This document shows positions 1 to 9,207 of a DNA stretch of 64,000 nucleotides, one piece after another (within the stretch, counting starts at the first letter, position 1; each line of letters begins with the position of its first letter). The translations under genes were made by a program, and so were the position numbers. The notes below the pieces were generated by a model. The model ran no database searches and was not told the origin of the DNA. It saw only the letters and a list, made by a program, of their open reading frames with translations. Source of the stretch: CAWJPY01 sp963844865 (GTDB lineage Bacteria > Acidobacteriota > Thermoanaerobaculia > Thermoanaerobaculales > Sulfomarinibacteraceae); NCBI GenBank assembly GCA_963844865.1, contig CAWJPY010000012.1, forward strand, positions 1-64,000, in the 5' to 3' direction.

Positions 1-90
1 CACGGGGAGGGCGCCGGGAGAAACGCGCCTGCGCGTATTGCGTCGTCCAGAGCGACCACGAAGCGCCTTTGCCCGCTCCGGGTAGGCCAG

Positions 91-170
91 AGCGGGTGCC
101 AGGCACCCTTTCGAATGAAGCAATCTGCCCATTACCGAAGCAAGACGGGGTGCCAGGCACCCTGTCTGGT
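91..170. repeat. REP-like palindrome pair upstream of marR
   Basis: Two copies of the palindrome GGTGCCAGGCACC lie about 53 bp apart (94-108 and 147-163). The second is followed by CTGTCTGGTGCTCCCGAG, a tail that recurs beside the copies near 15.2 and 44.8 kb. This is an extragenic repetitive family. The rest of 1-335 shows no gene or terminator that I can support. Confidence 0.75.
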
Positions 171-335
171 GCTCCCGAGATCTCTCGCCGTTGAACGCCA
201 CATGATCGCTCCTGCCACTGCCTCTACCCGCTGTCGCTGATTGCTGCCGCCGACAGCGACGGCGGCCATGTGATGATCCAATGTCTCAACAATCGGTCAG
301 TGGAGCGCCTTGACGTCCAGGGTTCCTGGGTATAG

Positions 336-378
336 CTTGTTTTACAAGAACAATTATCGCGCGAGTCAAAATTTGACT
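336..378 (+). promoter_or_regulatory. Candidate MarR operators (two inverted repeats)
   Basis: Two inverted repeats sit in an AT-richer patch about 100 bp before the regulator gene: CTTGT-TTT-ACAAG (336-348) and AGTCAAA-A-TTTGACT (364-378). MarR proteins bind short palindromes as dimers and usually repress their own promoters, so these are plausible autoregulatory sites. The symmetry is seen directly; the binding role is inferred. Confidence 0.5.
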
Positions 379-478
379 GGGTAAACGATGTCAGCCCCCG
401 AAGCAACGGTGCGGGATCGCCGCCACCAGCCCGGATCGGAAAGCCGGTCCGAGCGAGGAGGACAGCCTGCACCGTTTC

Positions 479-1012
479 TTGCGCTGCGGCCACATCCTGG
501 GTGCGCTGCTCCGTGAGCTCCTGGATCAGTCGTACCTCGGCGGTCGCTGTCCCGTGCCGCTCACCCGCACCCAGTTCTGCGTCCTCAAGCTCATCACGGT
601 CAACGCCGATCTCCAGGTGGGGAAGGTGGCGCGCTACCTGGGAGTGAGCCCGGCGGCCATCAGCCGCTGCGTAGACAAGCTGGCCGCCATGGACCTGGTC
701 CACCGCGAGCCGTCCAGCCAGGATCGCCGCGCCATCCTGCTGTCGGCGAGCGCGGCAGGGAAGCGGCTCGTGGAGGGCTACGAGACCCTGAAGGAGTCCT
801 GGGTGGCTCCGGTCTTGGCGGGGGTGGACACCGCGGAGTTCGACCGCGTCTGCGAGGTCTTGGAGCTGTTGTGTGTGGATCTGCTGCAGCGTACCTCGCA
901 CTCGCCGGGGCAGTGCATGCGCTGCGCCGGGTACTTCAGCCCCGATTGTCTGCTGGGCATCGCCCAGGGTGAGTGTGCTCTGCGTTCCGAGGGAGGGATG
1001 CCGACGGCATGA
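479..1012 (+). CDS. MarR-family transcriptional regulator with Cys-rich C-terminus
   Basis: A 177-residue winged-helix regulator. The DNA-binding region is visible at roughly residues 30-90, with the helix-turn-helix stretch KVARYLGVSPAAISRCVDKL and the wing motif SSQDRRA typical of MarR. The C-terminal 40 residues are unusual: they hold CMRC, then SPDC, then GEC, a spacing that could bind a metal or Fe-S cluster or act as a thiol redox sensor. The start is TTG, because no ATG or GTG lies in frame upstream before the stop at 374-376; a GAGGAGGA sequence at 455-462 lies somewhat far away, so the exact start is uncertain. It sits 64 bp before korD in the same direction and probably controls the kor-hdr cluster. 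Confidence 0.85.
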   Translation: MRCGHILGALLRELLDQSYLGGRCPVPLTRTQFCVLKLITVNADLQVGKVARYLGVSPAAISRCVDKLAAMDLVHREPSSQDRRAILLSASAAGKRLVEGYETLKESWVAPVLAGVDTAEFDRVCEVLELLCVDLLQRTSHSPGQCMRCAGYFSPDCLLGIAQGECALRSEGGMPTA

Positions 1013-1076
1013 GGTCCGACCGGCCCGACGGTGTCGTGACGGTGTGCCGCCCGCGCGGCGAGAGGAGGTTCGAGGC

Positions 1077-1373
1077 ATGAGGTACTGGCGCAAACCCCTC
1101 GATGTGGACCAGATGAAGATCCCCCACGGCGAGGTGGTGATCATCGAGGACCGGTGCAAGGGCTGCGGCTTCTGCGTCGAGTACTGCCCCAAGGACGTGC
1201 TGGTCATGTCCGAGCGCTTCAACCACAAGGGCTACCACCCGCCCGAGGTGGTGAAGCACGGCGAGTGCGTCAACTGCAACCTGTGCGAGATGATCTGCCC
1301 CGACTTCGCGATCTTCTCGACGGCGGCGGCCCAAGCCGCGCCGGCAGCGCCGGGGAAGGAGGTGGCCAATTGA
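1077..1373 (+). CDS. korD: 2-oxoacid:ferredoxin oxidoreductase, ferredoxin (delta) subunit
   Basis: A 98-residue 2x[4Fe-4S] ferredoxin-type subunit. Two cluster motifs are seen: CKGCGFCVEYCP (about residues 27-38) and CVNCNLCEMICP (about 65-76). In the oxidoreductase it relays electrons from the TPP-bearing subunit to ferredoxin or another acceptor. The ATG at 1077 has AGAGGAGG 8-15 bases upstream; the frame is open further upstream but those codons overlap the regulator gene and have no family resemblance. The alanine-rich C-terminal tail contains the ribosome-binding site for korA, and the stop codon overlaps the korA start, showing translational coupling. Confidence 0.92.
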   Translation: MRYWRKPLDVDQMKIPHGEVVIIEDRCKGCGFCVEYCPKDVLVMSERFNHKGYHPPEVVKHGECVNCNLCEMICPDFAIFSTAAAQAAPAAPGKEVAN

Positions 1374-2524
1374 AGACGGACCCTGCTGGTGTGCTCACTG
1401 GCGTCCACTACCTGGACGGCGACTACGCCTGCGGTGAAGGTGCCATGGCCGCCGGCTGCCGGTTCGTCGCCGGCTACCCCATCACGCCGTCCACCGAGGT
1501 GGTGGAGCGCATCTCGCAACGGTTCCCCATGATGGGCGGGACCTTCATCCAGATGGAGGACGAGCTCGGAAGCATGGCCGCGGTGGTGGGAGCGGCGTGG
1601 ACGGGCACCAAGTCCATGACCGTGACCAGCGGCCCGGGCTTCAGCCTGATGATGGAGAACATCGGCCTCGGGGCCATGATGGAGACGCCCTGCGTGGTGG
1701 TGAACGTGCAGCGCGGCGGGCCCTCCACCGGCCTGCCCACCATGGTGGGGCAGGCGGACATGATGCAGGCCCGGTGGGGTTCCCACGGCGACTACGAGCT
1801 GATCGCCATCAGCCCGCAGTCCCCCCAGGAGGCGTTCGACCTGACCATCGACGCCTTCAACCTGGCCGAGACCTACCGGGTGCCGGTGATGTTCATGATG
1901 GACGAGTGCGTGGGCCACATGACCGAGAAGGTCATCATTCCTCCGGCGGCCGAGATCGACATCGCGCCGCGCCTCTTCACCAAGGCCAAGCCGGACGAGT
2001 ACAAGCCGTACAAGCTCAACGGCGCCCCGGTTCCGGAGATGGTGCGGGCCGGCGACGGCTACCGTTTCCACTCCACGGGCCTGACCCACGACGAGCGGGG
2101 CTACCCGGTGATGAGCGTCGAGTGCCAGGAGTGGAACGTCCGTCACCTGGTGGACAAGATCCGTCTCAACGCCGACAAGATCGTGCGCTTCGAAGAGGAG
2201 GACGTACAGGGGGCGGACGTCGTCGTCATGGCTTACGGCATCACCGCCCGGGTCACCCGCATGGCCATCGATCTGGCCCGCAAGGAGGGCGTGAAGGTGG
2301 GCTTCCTGCGCCTGGTGGTGGTGTGGCCCTTCCCCGAGAAACGGATCCGGGAGCTGGCCGCAAAGGTGAAGGCCTTCGTGGTCCCGGAGATCAACTACGG
2401 CCAGATGTCCCTGGAGGTGGAGCGCTGCGCCGCCGGAAAGTGCGACGTCATCCAGGTGCCGCACGGCGGCGGCGGCGTGCACGATCCCAGCGTCATCTGC
2501 AGGGCCATCGTGGAGAGCGGTGCA
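1370..2524 (+). CDS. korA: 2-oxoacid:ferredoxin oxidoreductase alpha subunit
   Basis: A catalytic subunit of a ferredoxin-dependent 2-oxoacid oxidoreductase (2-oxoglutarate- or branched-chain-type), which oxidatively decarboxylates a 2-oxoacid to acyl-CoA. Family motifs are clear: FVAGYPITPSTEVVE near the N-terminus, QMEDELGSMAAVVGAAW, and TSGPGFSLMMENIGLG. The TTG start at 1370 overlaps the korD stop (TTGA) and has AAGGAGG at 1356-1362 with 7-base spacing. About 385 residues are korA-like, the usual length. No stop separates it from korB: the frame runs straight through the ATG at 2525. That junction may be a natural fusion, or a one-base indel may have hidden a TGA at 2526-2528 that would make the usual ATGA overlap. 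Confidence 0.9.
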
Positions 2525-3426
2525 ATGAGCGCGGCAGTCGACGACCCCGACGTCTCGACCCCCGAGCATCCGATCGCGCCGTTCCTGCGCATGGACCGGA
2601 TGCCCCACATCTGGTGCCCCACCTGCGGCATCGGCACGGTGGTGAAGTGCTTCGCCACCGCTCTCGGCGAGGCTCGGCCCTCGACCTGGACAAGGTGGCG
2701 CATCGTCTCCGGCATCGGCTGCACGGGGCGGGTGGCGGGCTACATGAAGCTGGACGCCTTCCACTCCACCCACGGGCGCGCGGTTCCCTTCGCGACCGGG
2801 CTCAAGCTCGGGCGCCCCGAGCTGGAGGTGGTGGTGTTCTCCGGCGACGGCGACCTGGTGGGGATCGGCGGCAACCACTTCATCCACGCCGCCCGCCGCA
2901 ACATGGACCTGCTGGTCGATCCTGGTCAACAACTTCATCTACGCCATGACCGGCGGCCAGAACGCCCCCACCACACCGCTCACGGCGCGCTCGTCCACCA
3001 TGCCCTTCGGCAACTTCGAGCATCCCTTCAACCTCCCCCACCTGGCGGCGAGCCTGCGGCGCCACCTACGTGGCGCGGTGGACCAGCCTGCACATCCGGC
3101 GGCTCACCAAGGCGTTCTCGGAGGCGCTCGACCGCAAGGGGTTCCGGCTGATCGAGGTGGTGACGCCGTGCGCCACCCTGTACTCGCGCCTCAACCGCCT
3201 CGGCACCGGGCTCGATCTGATGCGCTTCTACCACGACAACGCGGAGATCCGCCACGACGCCGACACCAGCGAGCTCGACATCGCCTTCCAGCAGCGCATC
3301 ATCTGCGGCAAGTTCGTGGACCGGGAGCGGCCCACCTACCTGGAGGCGAAGGACAGTCACTACCGGGACCGGCTCGGCGACCGGTATGTACCCATGGCGC
3401 CGGAGGGAGGTTGGCTCCATGACTAG
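2525..3426 (+). CDS. korB: 2-oxoacid:ferredoxin oxidoreductase beta subunit (frameshifted)
   Basis: The TPP-binding beta subunit, recognised from CPTCGIGTVVKC, SGIGCTGRVAGYM, the TPP motif SGDGDLVGIGGNHFIHAARR, and downstream NAPTTPLTARSS and SFSEALDRKGFR-like segments. The frame is broken. A short stretch around 2672-2699 reads correctly only in another frame (giving ALDLDKVA), and extra bases are needed out near 2917 and 3053 to restore the continuous protein. All pieces together cover the whole family, so the gene is complete in content. The ATG at 2525 has a GGAGAGCGG ribosome-binding site. The last codons overlap korC by 8 bases. Sequencing indels are the simplest explanation. Confidence 0.85.
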
Positions 3427-4026
3427 GACCGAGATCCGCATCACCGGCTTCGGCGGCCAGGGGGTGGTCCTGTCCGGGCACATCATCGGCCACGCCTGCG
3501 CGGTCAACGCCGGCCAGCACGCCACCATGATCCAGAGCTTCGGACCCGAGGCCCGGGGCTCGGCCTGCTCCTCCACCCTGGCGGTCTCCGACCAGGAGGT
3601 GCTCTACCCGTACATCGCCCGACCGGACGTCTTCATCGTCATGTCGGGGAGGGCTACGAGAAGTACGGAAACGAGCTCAAGCCCAAGGGGACGCTGATCT
3701 ACGAGAAGGACCTGGTCACGGTCGACGCCAAGAAGGGTCAGCCCACCTTCGGCGTGCCGTCGACCCGGATCGCCGAGTCCCTGGGCCGCTCCATCGTCCA
3801 GAACATCGTCATGATCGGCTTCGCCGCCGCGGTCACCAAGCTGGTGCCCCAGGAGGCGTTCCGGGACGCGGTCAAGGAGTCGGTGCCCCGTGGCACCGAG
3901 GAGCTGAACCTCCGCGCCTTCGACGCCGGCTGGGACTACTACCAGCAGGAGTACGGGGGCAAGGGAAAGAAGAAGAGCGCCGGCAAGGACACGGAAGGTG
4001 CGGTCGCCGCCCGGGCGGCCGAGTGA
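3419..4026 (+). CDS. korC: 2-oxoacid:ferredoxin oxidoreductase gamma subunit (frameshifted)
   Basis: The gamma subunit, identified by the N-terminal signature ITGFGGQGVVLSGHIIG and QSFGPEARGSACSS, then PTRIAESLG-like and NIVMIGFAAA segments and a lysine-rich tail. The frame shifts near 3646-3652 in the run TCGGGGAGGG: one additional G gives MSGEGYEKYGNELKPKGT and joins the two halves without loss. Gamma closes the korDABC order often seen in anaerobes. The start overlaps the korB stop, and the ribosome-binding site GGAGGGAGG lies at 3402-3410. A single-base sequencing deletion is more likely than gene decay. Confidence 0.87.
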
Positions 4027-4074
4027 TCGATCCGCGACGCCGGTGCACCGGCGCCGCGAGGAAGGACCGAGCGT

Positions 4075-7000
4075 ATGGAAGCCCATGCCTCGAACGCGCA
4101 CGAGGACATCGGCGGGCCGACCGGGAAGCGGGCCCTGGTGATCGGTGGCGGCATCGCCGGCATCCAGGCGGCCCTGGACCTGGCCAACGCCCGCATCCGG
4201 GTCACCCTGGTGGAGAAGGGCCCATCCTTGGGCGGGCGCATGGCCCAGCTGGACAAGACCTTCCCCACCATGGACTGCGCCATATGAATCCTCGGGCCGA
4301 AGGCCATGGATGCCGGTCGGCATCCCCTGATCGAGGTCGTCACCAACGCCGAGGTCGTCGGCTGTGAGGGAGAGCCCGGCGACTTTCGGGTGACGGTGCG
4401 GAAGAACCCGCGCTACGTGCGCGAGGACTCCTGCGTGGCATGCGGGCTGTGCGTTGACGCCTGCCCCCAGGTGGGCGGCAACGAGTTCGACGTCGGGTTG
4501 AAGGCGCGCAAGGCCATCTACCGGCCCTTCCCGCAGTCGGTGCCGGCCACGTACATCATCGACCGGAACGCGTGCCTGAACCTGGGCTACCTGAGCGACA
4601 AGCAGCGCCGGCGCCTGGACAAGGTCACCGCCTACAAGAAGAAGGTGGATCCCGCCTACACGCCCAACCTGCTTCCCTGCGGCCACTGCATGGCCGCCTG
4701 CGAGGTGGACGCCATCGACTTCGACATGCGGCCCGAGGAGACCTCTCTCGACGTGGGCTCCATCCTGGTGGCGGTGGGTTTCGACGAGTTCGACGCCCGC
4801 AAGCTGGGGAACTACGGCTACGGCCGGCTGCCCAACGTGATCACCAGCCTGGAGCTGGAGCGCATGCTCAACCCCTCCGGGGTGACCAGGGGCCACGTGG
4901 TCCGCCCCTCCGACCTGGAGACACCCCGACGCATCGTCTTCATCCAGTGTGTGGGCGCCCGCGGCGAGGGGGGCCGTCCCTACTGCAGCCGCTTCTGCTG
5001 CATGAACGCGGTCAAGGACTCCATGCTGATCCGCCAGCACGACCCGGAGGTGGAGGACATCAGCATCCTCTACACCGACCTGCGGGCCTTCGGCAAGGGC
5101 TTCGACGACTTCGTGCGCCGCTCCTTCGACGAGGAGAGCGCCATCTACCTCCGGGGACGGCCGGCCAAGGTCGACCACCTGCCCGACGGCGACACCCTGG
5201 AGGTTTTCGTGGAGGACACCCTGGGCCACTCCCAGCGGCGCATTCCCGCCGATCTGGTGGTGCTCTCGGTGGCGGCGGCGCCCAACGAGGGCGCCGTCGA
5301 GCTCGCCCGGACCCTGGGCATCTCAACCGACCAGTACGGCTTCATCGCCCGCGCCGACCCGGCCATCTCGGCGGTGGAGTCAACCCGCGAGGGGATCTTC
5401 GTGTGCGGCAGCGCCGTGGGGCCGCAGGTCATCCCCGACTGCGTGGCCCAGGCCTCGGCCACCGCGGCCCGCGCCCAGCTCTACCTGACCGGCGAGCGGG
5501 TGGAGGAGGAGACGACGCCGGTGGAGCCCATGGACCTGTCGGGTCCACCCCGGATCGGGGTCATGGTCTGCCACTGTGGGGTCAACATCGCCGGCGTGCT
5601 CGAGGTGGAGGAGCTCGCCGACTACGCCCGCAGCCTGCCGGGGGTGGAGGTGGCCACCACCGACCTCTTCTCCTGCTCCTCCACCGGCCAGGACGAGCTG
5701 GTGAAGATGATCTCCGAGCACCGGCTGAACCGGGTGGTGGTGGCGGCCTGCACCCCGCGCACCCACGAGCCGGTGTTCCGGGACACCCTGGCCCGCATCG
5801 GCTTCAACCCCTACCTCTTCGAGATGGCCAACATCCGTGACCAGTGCTCCTGGGTGCATGTGGCCGACCGCGAGGCCGCCCAGGACAAGGCGCGCGCCCT
5901 CATCCGGATGGCGGTGGCGCGGGTGCGCCACCTCGAGCCCCTGTCCGCGGGCTCCTCACCGGTGACCTCGGGCGCAGTGGTGATCGGCGGCGGCATCGCC
6001 GGCATCCAGGCGGCCACGGACCTCGCGGTCCAGGGCTTCCCGGTGACCCTGGTGGAGGAGACGGACCGCCTCGGGGGGCGCCTTGCCGCTCCCAACCTGA
6101 AGCTGCTCTACCCCAACCTGCGCCCCGCCAGGGAGGTTCTCGAGGAGAAGATCGAGCGGCTGCACAAGAGCGGCGCGCGGGTGCTCCTCGGAACCCGGGT
6201 GGAGGACATCACGGGCTTCGTGGGCAGCTTCCAGGTGGCCGTCGCCGGCGCCGCCAACGAGAGCATCCCGGCGGGCGCCGTGATCCTGGCCTTCGGGGCC
6301 GACCTCCACGATCCCACAGGGACGTTCCGTTACGGGGAGGCGCCCAACGTCATCACCTCCGAGGAGCTGGAGCGGGCCTTTTGCTCCGGCGACGACCTGT
6401 CCTTCGGCGGGCGCCAACCCACCAGCGCCGCCTTCGTGCTCTGCGTGGGCTCCCGGGACCCGGCCACCTTCGGCGGCTGCTCCCGCTACTGCTGCCCCAC
6501 CGCCATCAAGCAGGCCATCTCGCTCGCCGAGCGGGGAATCGACACCACGGTGTTCTACCGCGACATCCGCACCATCTCCACCGGCGCCGAGGAGATGTAC
6601 CGCAAGGCCCGGGGCATGGGGGTGCTGTTCGTCCGCGTCCCGCCCGAGCGCACGGTGGAGACGGTGGGCGAGGAGCGGGTGGAGGCGGTGCGCTGCTACG
6701 ACGAGCTCCTGGCTCGAGAGCTTGAGGTTCCCGCCGACCTGGTGGTGCTGAGCGTGGGCATGCGACCGCGGCAGCCCGCCACCAACCACTTCCACGAGCT
6801 GCTCAAGGCCTCCCTGGGCCTGGACGGCTTCTTCCTGGAGCGACACCCCGAGCTGGCCCCGGTGGAGACGGCCGTGGAGGGGGTCTTCCTGGCCGGCACG
6901 GTGCAAGGGCCCAAGGACATCGTTGACTCGGTGGCCCAGGCGTCGGCGGCCGCCGCCAAGGCGTCGGTGTTGCTCGCCTTCGATCAGGTTCGCCTGGATC

Positions 7001-7254
7001 CGGCGGTGGCCGAGGTGGACCCCGAGCGCTGCCGCGGCTGCGGCGAGTGCGCCACCATCTGCCAGTTCCAGGCGCCGAAGCTGGAGGAGACAGCGCCGGG
7101 CATGTTCACCGCGCGCATCAACCCCTCCCTGTGCAAGGGCTGCGGCACCTGCGCGAGCTGGTGCCCGTCGGGGGCCATCACCGCCCGCCACTTCACCGAT
7201 CGCCAGGTCAACGCCATGATCGACGCCTTCTTCGGTGAGGAGGCTGCGCCATGA
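4075..7254 (+). CDS. hdrA: Selenocysteine-containing tandem HdrA-like flavoprotein
   Basis: Read through the TGA at 4285-4287 as Sec71, this is one 1,059-residue Fe-S flavoprotein made of two HdrA-like halves. First half: FAD motif VIGGGIAGIQAA near residue 21, DKTFPTMDCAI followed by Sec and ILGPKA, ferredoxin clusters CVACGLCVDACP (about 119) and CGHCMAACE (about 203), and CVGARGE...YCSRFCCMN (about 293-310). Second half: VCHCGVNIAG (about 499), CTPRTHEP, a second GGGIAGIQAA (about 636), CVGSRDP...CSRYCC (about 790-808), and two C-terminal [4Fe-4S] motifs near 986 and 1021. HdrA is the FAD subunit that splits electron pairs in heterodisulfide reductase complexes; the Sec replaces a Cys normally found in this motif. 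The frame after TGA is the same as before it. The start ATG has AGGAAGG at 4059-4066. The second half lacks a matching Sec or Cys motif. Substrate is unknown. Confidence 0.88.
4308..4325 (+). promoter_or_regulatory. Bacterial SECIS hairpin for Sec71 of HdrA
   Basis: A perfect 7-bp stem GGATGCC/GGCATCC closes a GGTC loop. The loop begins 27 nt after the TGA, within the spacing allowed for bacterial SECIS elements, and it starts with G as SelB-binding loops do. The stem encodes Asp-Ala-Gly-Arg-His with GAT, GGT and CAT, codons that neighbouring genes largely avoid in favour of GAC, GGC and CAC, which suggests selection on RNA structure. Confidence 0.8.
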
Positions 7255-7826
7255 GCGCACGGCAGAACACGACGCAGAAGGCGCCAACCAAGGCCGGTGC
7301 CGGCAAGGCTGCCGGGAAGACCGCGGCCAAGCGCGCCTCGAAGGCGGTCAAGAAAACGACGGCCAGGCCCGCCGCTGCGCTGCCGGACTGGAACCCGAAG
7401 CTGGTGGTCTTCGCCTGCAACTGGTGCTCCTACGCCGGGGCCGACACGGCGGGAGTGTCGCGGATCCAGCACGAGCCCCACTTCCGCATGATCCGGGTGA
7501 TGTGCTCGGGCCGCATCCAGCCGGGCTTCGTGCTCCGCGCCTTCGAGCGCGGCGCCGACGGCGTGCTGGTGTCGGGCTGCCACTTCGGCGACTGCCACTA
7601 CATCTTCGGCAACGAGCGGGCGGTGGAGCAGTTTGACAAGACCATGAGGATGGTGAAGCTGCTGGGCATCGAGGAGGGTCGGCTCCGCCTGGAGTGGATC
7701 AGCGCCGCCGAGGGCGCCCGCTTCGCCGACGTCATCAACGAGTTCACCGCCCAGCTCCGTGAGCTCGGTCCGGGTCCCTTCGCGCACTCGGAAGAGGCCG
7801 GCGGACGGAAGGTGGAGGTGGCGTGA
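7251..7826 (+). CDS. MvhD-like [2Fe-2S] electron-transfer subunit
   Basis: A 191-residue protein of the methyl-viologen-reducing hydrogenase delta (MvhD/FrhD) family, which passes electrons between a partner dehydrogenase and HdrA. Conserved cysteine motifs are seen: FACNWCSYAGAD, RVMCSGRIQPG and SGCHFGDCHY, followed by RLRLEWISAAEG. The first 45 residues are a Lys/Ala/Thr-rich extension not normally part of the family, probably disordered. The ATG overlaps the hdrA stop codon (ATGA), so the two are translationally coupled. A second MvhD-like domain is fused to the other HdrA in this cluster. Confidence 0.9.
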   Translation: MSARQNTTQKAPTKAGAGKAAGKTAAKRASKAVKKTTARPAAALPDWNPKLVVFACNWCSYAGADTAGVSRIQHEPHFRMIRVMCSGRIQPGFVLRAFERGADGVLVSGCHFGDCHYIFGNERAVEQFDKTMRMVKLLGIEEGRLRLEWISAAEGARFADVINEFTAQLRELGPGPFAHSEEAGGRKVEVA

Positions 7827-8959
7827 TGGAGACGCTCGCGGCACGGACCAACGCGTGGGCCTGCTACGACTGCGGCAAGTGCACCGCCACCTGTCCCATC
7901 GCCCGCAGCGGTTCCAGCTACAGCCCGCGTCGGCAGGTGCTCGCCACGAACCTGGGCCAGGAGGGGGAGCTGGTCTCCGGCGACGGCCTCTTCACGTGCC
8001 TCACCTGCGGCCTCTGCGACCAGCGCTGCCCCGCCCAGGTCGACTACACGACGCTGGTGCAGCAGCTCAGGGAGCTGGCCCACGGCGCCGACCGCGAGCC
8101 CGAGTGCCCACACGGGGGCGCGTTGCAGTCGGTGATGCGGATGATGGCCAAGGGGGGGACGAAGCAGGACCGCCTGGGTTGGCTGGACTCAGACCTCCAC
8201 ACCAGGCCGGCCGAGGGCGAGGTGTTCTACTGGACCGGCTGCGCCCCCTACTACGACGCCTTCTTCTCAGAGCTCCAGATCCAGGCGCTCGCCGGCGTCC
8301 GGGCGGCGGTGAAGGTCTTCAACGCCCTCGGCGTGGAGCCGGTCGTCTCGTCCGAGGAGCGCTGCTGCGGCCACGACCTGTTGTGGAACGGCGACCGCAC
8401 CAGCTTCGAGGCCCTGGCCGAGCGCAACGTGGCCCTCGTCAAGGCCAGTGGAGCCAAGACGCTGGTGACCTCCTGTGCCGAGTGCGCCCGCACCTGGCGG
8501 CTGGACTACGAACCCTACCTGCGAGGCGTCAACCTCCAGGTCCTGCACCTGTCCGAGTACCTAGCCGAGCACCTGGCGGAGCTACCCCTGAAGGGCGGCG
8601 CCACCCGTCGGATCACGTTCCAGGATCCCTGCCGCCTGGGCCGCCACCTGGGTCTCTACGACCCGCCGCGACAGGTGCTGGGCGCGCTCCCCGGCATTGA
8701 GCTCTCCGAGATGCGACACAGCCGGGCGGGCGCCACCTGCTGCGCGGGCTCCACCTGGTCGAGCTGCGACCGCTTTGCCAAGAAGATCCAGGTGGACCGC
8801 CTGCGCGAGGCGCGGGCCACCGGCGCCGAGGTGCTGGTGACCGCCTGTCCCAAGTGCCAGATCCACTTTCGCTGCGCCATGAAGGACCCGAACATCGGCG
8901 GCGATCTCGCGATGGAGATGCAGGACATCGCCGAGGTCGTCGCCGAGTCATTGAAGTAG
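7826..8959 (+). CDS. HdrC-HdrB-like (HdrD-type) Fe-S oxidoreductase
   Basis: A 377-residue protein with two parts. The N-terminal part is HdrC-like, with ferredoxin motifs CYDCGKCTATCP (about residue 13) and CLTCGLCDQRCP (about 57). The C-terminal part carries two CCG-type domains, seen as ERCCGHDLLWNGD with CAEC and TCCAGSTW with CPKC. Such CCG cysteines hold non-cubane clusters at the disulfide site of HdrB/HdrD and related thiol oxidoreductases. The ATG forms a TGATG overlap with the mvhD-like stop; a GTG three bases earlier is an alternative start. It may be the catalytic disulfide/thiol module of the selenoprotein HdrA complex. The natural substrate cannot be deduced. Confidence 0.85.
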   Translation: METLAARTNAWACYDCGKCTATCPIARSGSSYSPRRQVLATNLGQEGELVSGDGLFTCLTCGLCDQRCPAQVDYTTLVQQLRELAHGADREPECPHGGALQSVMRMMAKGGTKQDRLGWLDSDLHTRPAEGEVFYWTGCAPYYDAFFSELQIQALAGVRAAVKVFNALGVEPVVSSEERCCGHDLLWNGDRTSFEALAERNVALVKASGAKTLVTSCAECARTWRLDYEPYLRGVNLQVLHLSEYLAEHLAELPLKGGATRRITFQDPCRLGRHLGLYDPPRQVLGALPGIELSEMRHSRAGATCCAGSTWSSCDRFAKKIQVDRLREARATGAEVLVTACPKCQIHFRCAMKDPNIGGDLAMEMQDIAEVVAESLK

Positions 8960-9207
8960 GAGGCCGAGCATGAGCGAGAAGCGGCAGACCGCGGGGGCCC
9001 TCGGGGATGGTTCGACGATGCGTGCGCGACGGGGGTCCGTCCCCGGGCGGCCCGCGACCGCGTCCGAGCCGGAATCGGAATGGTCCATCGGACGAGGACG
9101 CGGGCGCTGGCGGGGGCACGGGAGCCTCCGAGAGTGGGCAGCCTCCCGCGCCGGGGGCGAAGCCCCCGCCCGGTCTCGGAGCATGGGATCCAGGAAAGGA
9201 GCGTGAC
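8960..9207 (+). other. Intra-operon spacer with nested hairpin before second hdrA
   Basis: A 248-bp spacer in an otherwise tightly packed operon. The half next to hdrA can fold into an outer 8-bp stem CTCCGAGA (9126-9133)/TCTCGGAG (9174-9181) around an inner 7-bp CGGGGGC-GAA-GCCCCCG hairpin (9152-9168). There is no T-run, so it is not a standard terminator; attenuation, mRNA processing or stability control are possible. A short open frame at 8970-9206 with AGGAGG before it is Arg/Gly-rich, low complexity and overlaps a dispersed repeat, so I do not call it a gene. Confidence 0.45.
9052..9107. repeat. Dispersed intergenic repeat, family B copy
   Basis: An imperfectly palindromic stretch built from GCGTCCGAGCC, GGAATCGG and CATCGGACGAGGACGCGG. 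Its reverse complement matches spacer sequence near 11.73-11.79 kb, and related copies lie near 19.6 kb. All copies are between genes. Confidence 0.5.

Noticed and set aside
4285..4287. TGA in hdrA as a simple sequencing error or nonsense mutation
   Set aside because: Frame is kept, the same change occurs in the paralogue at the homologous residue, and both have matched hairpins at equal spacing.
8970..9206. Small ORF with AGGAGG before its ATG between the HdrD-like gene and the second hdrA
   Set aside because: Arg/Gly-rich low-complexity product, overlaps a dispersed repeat and a hairpin, and ends almost at the next ribosome-binding site.
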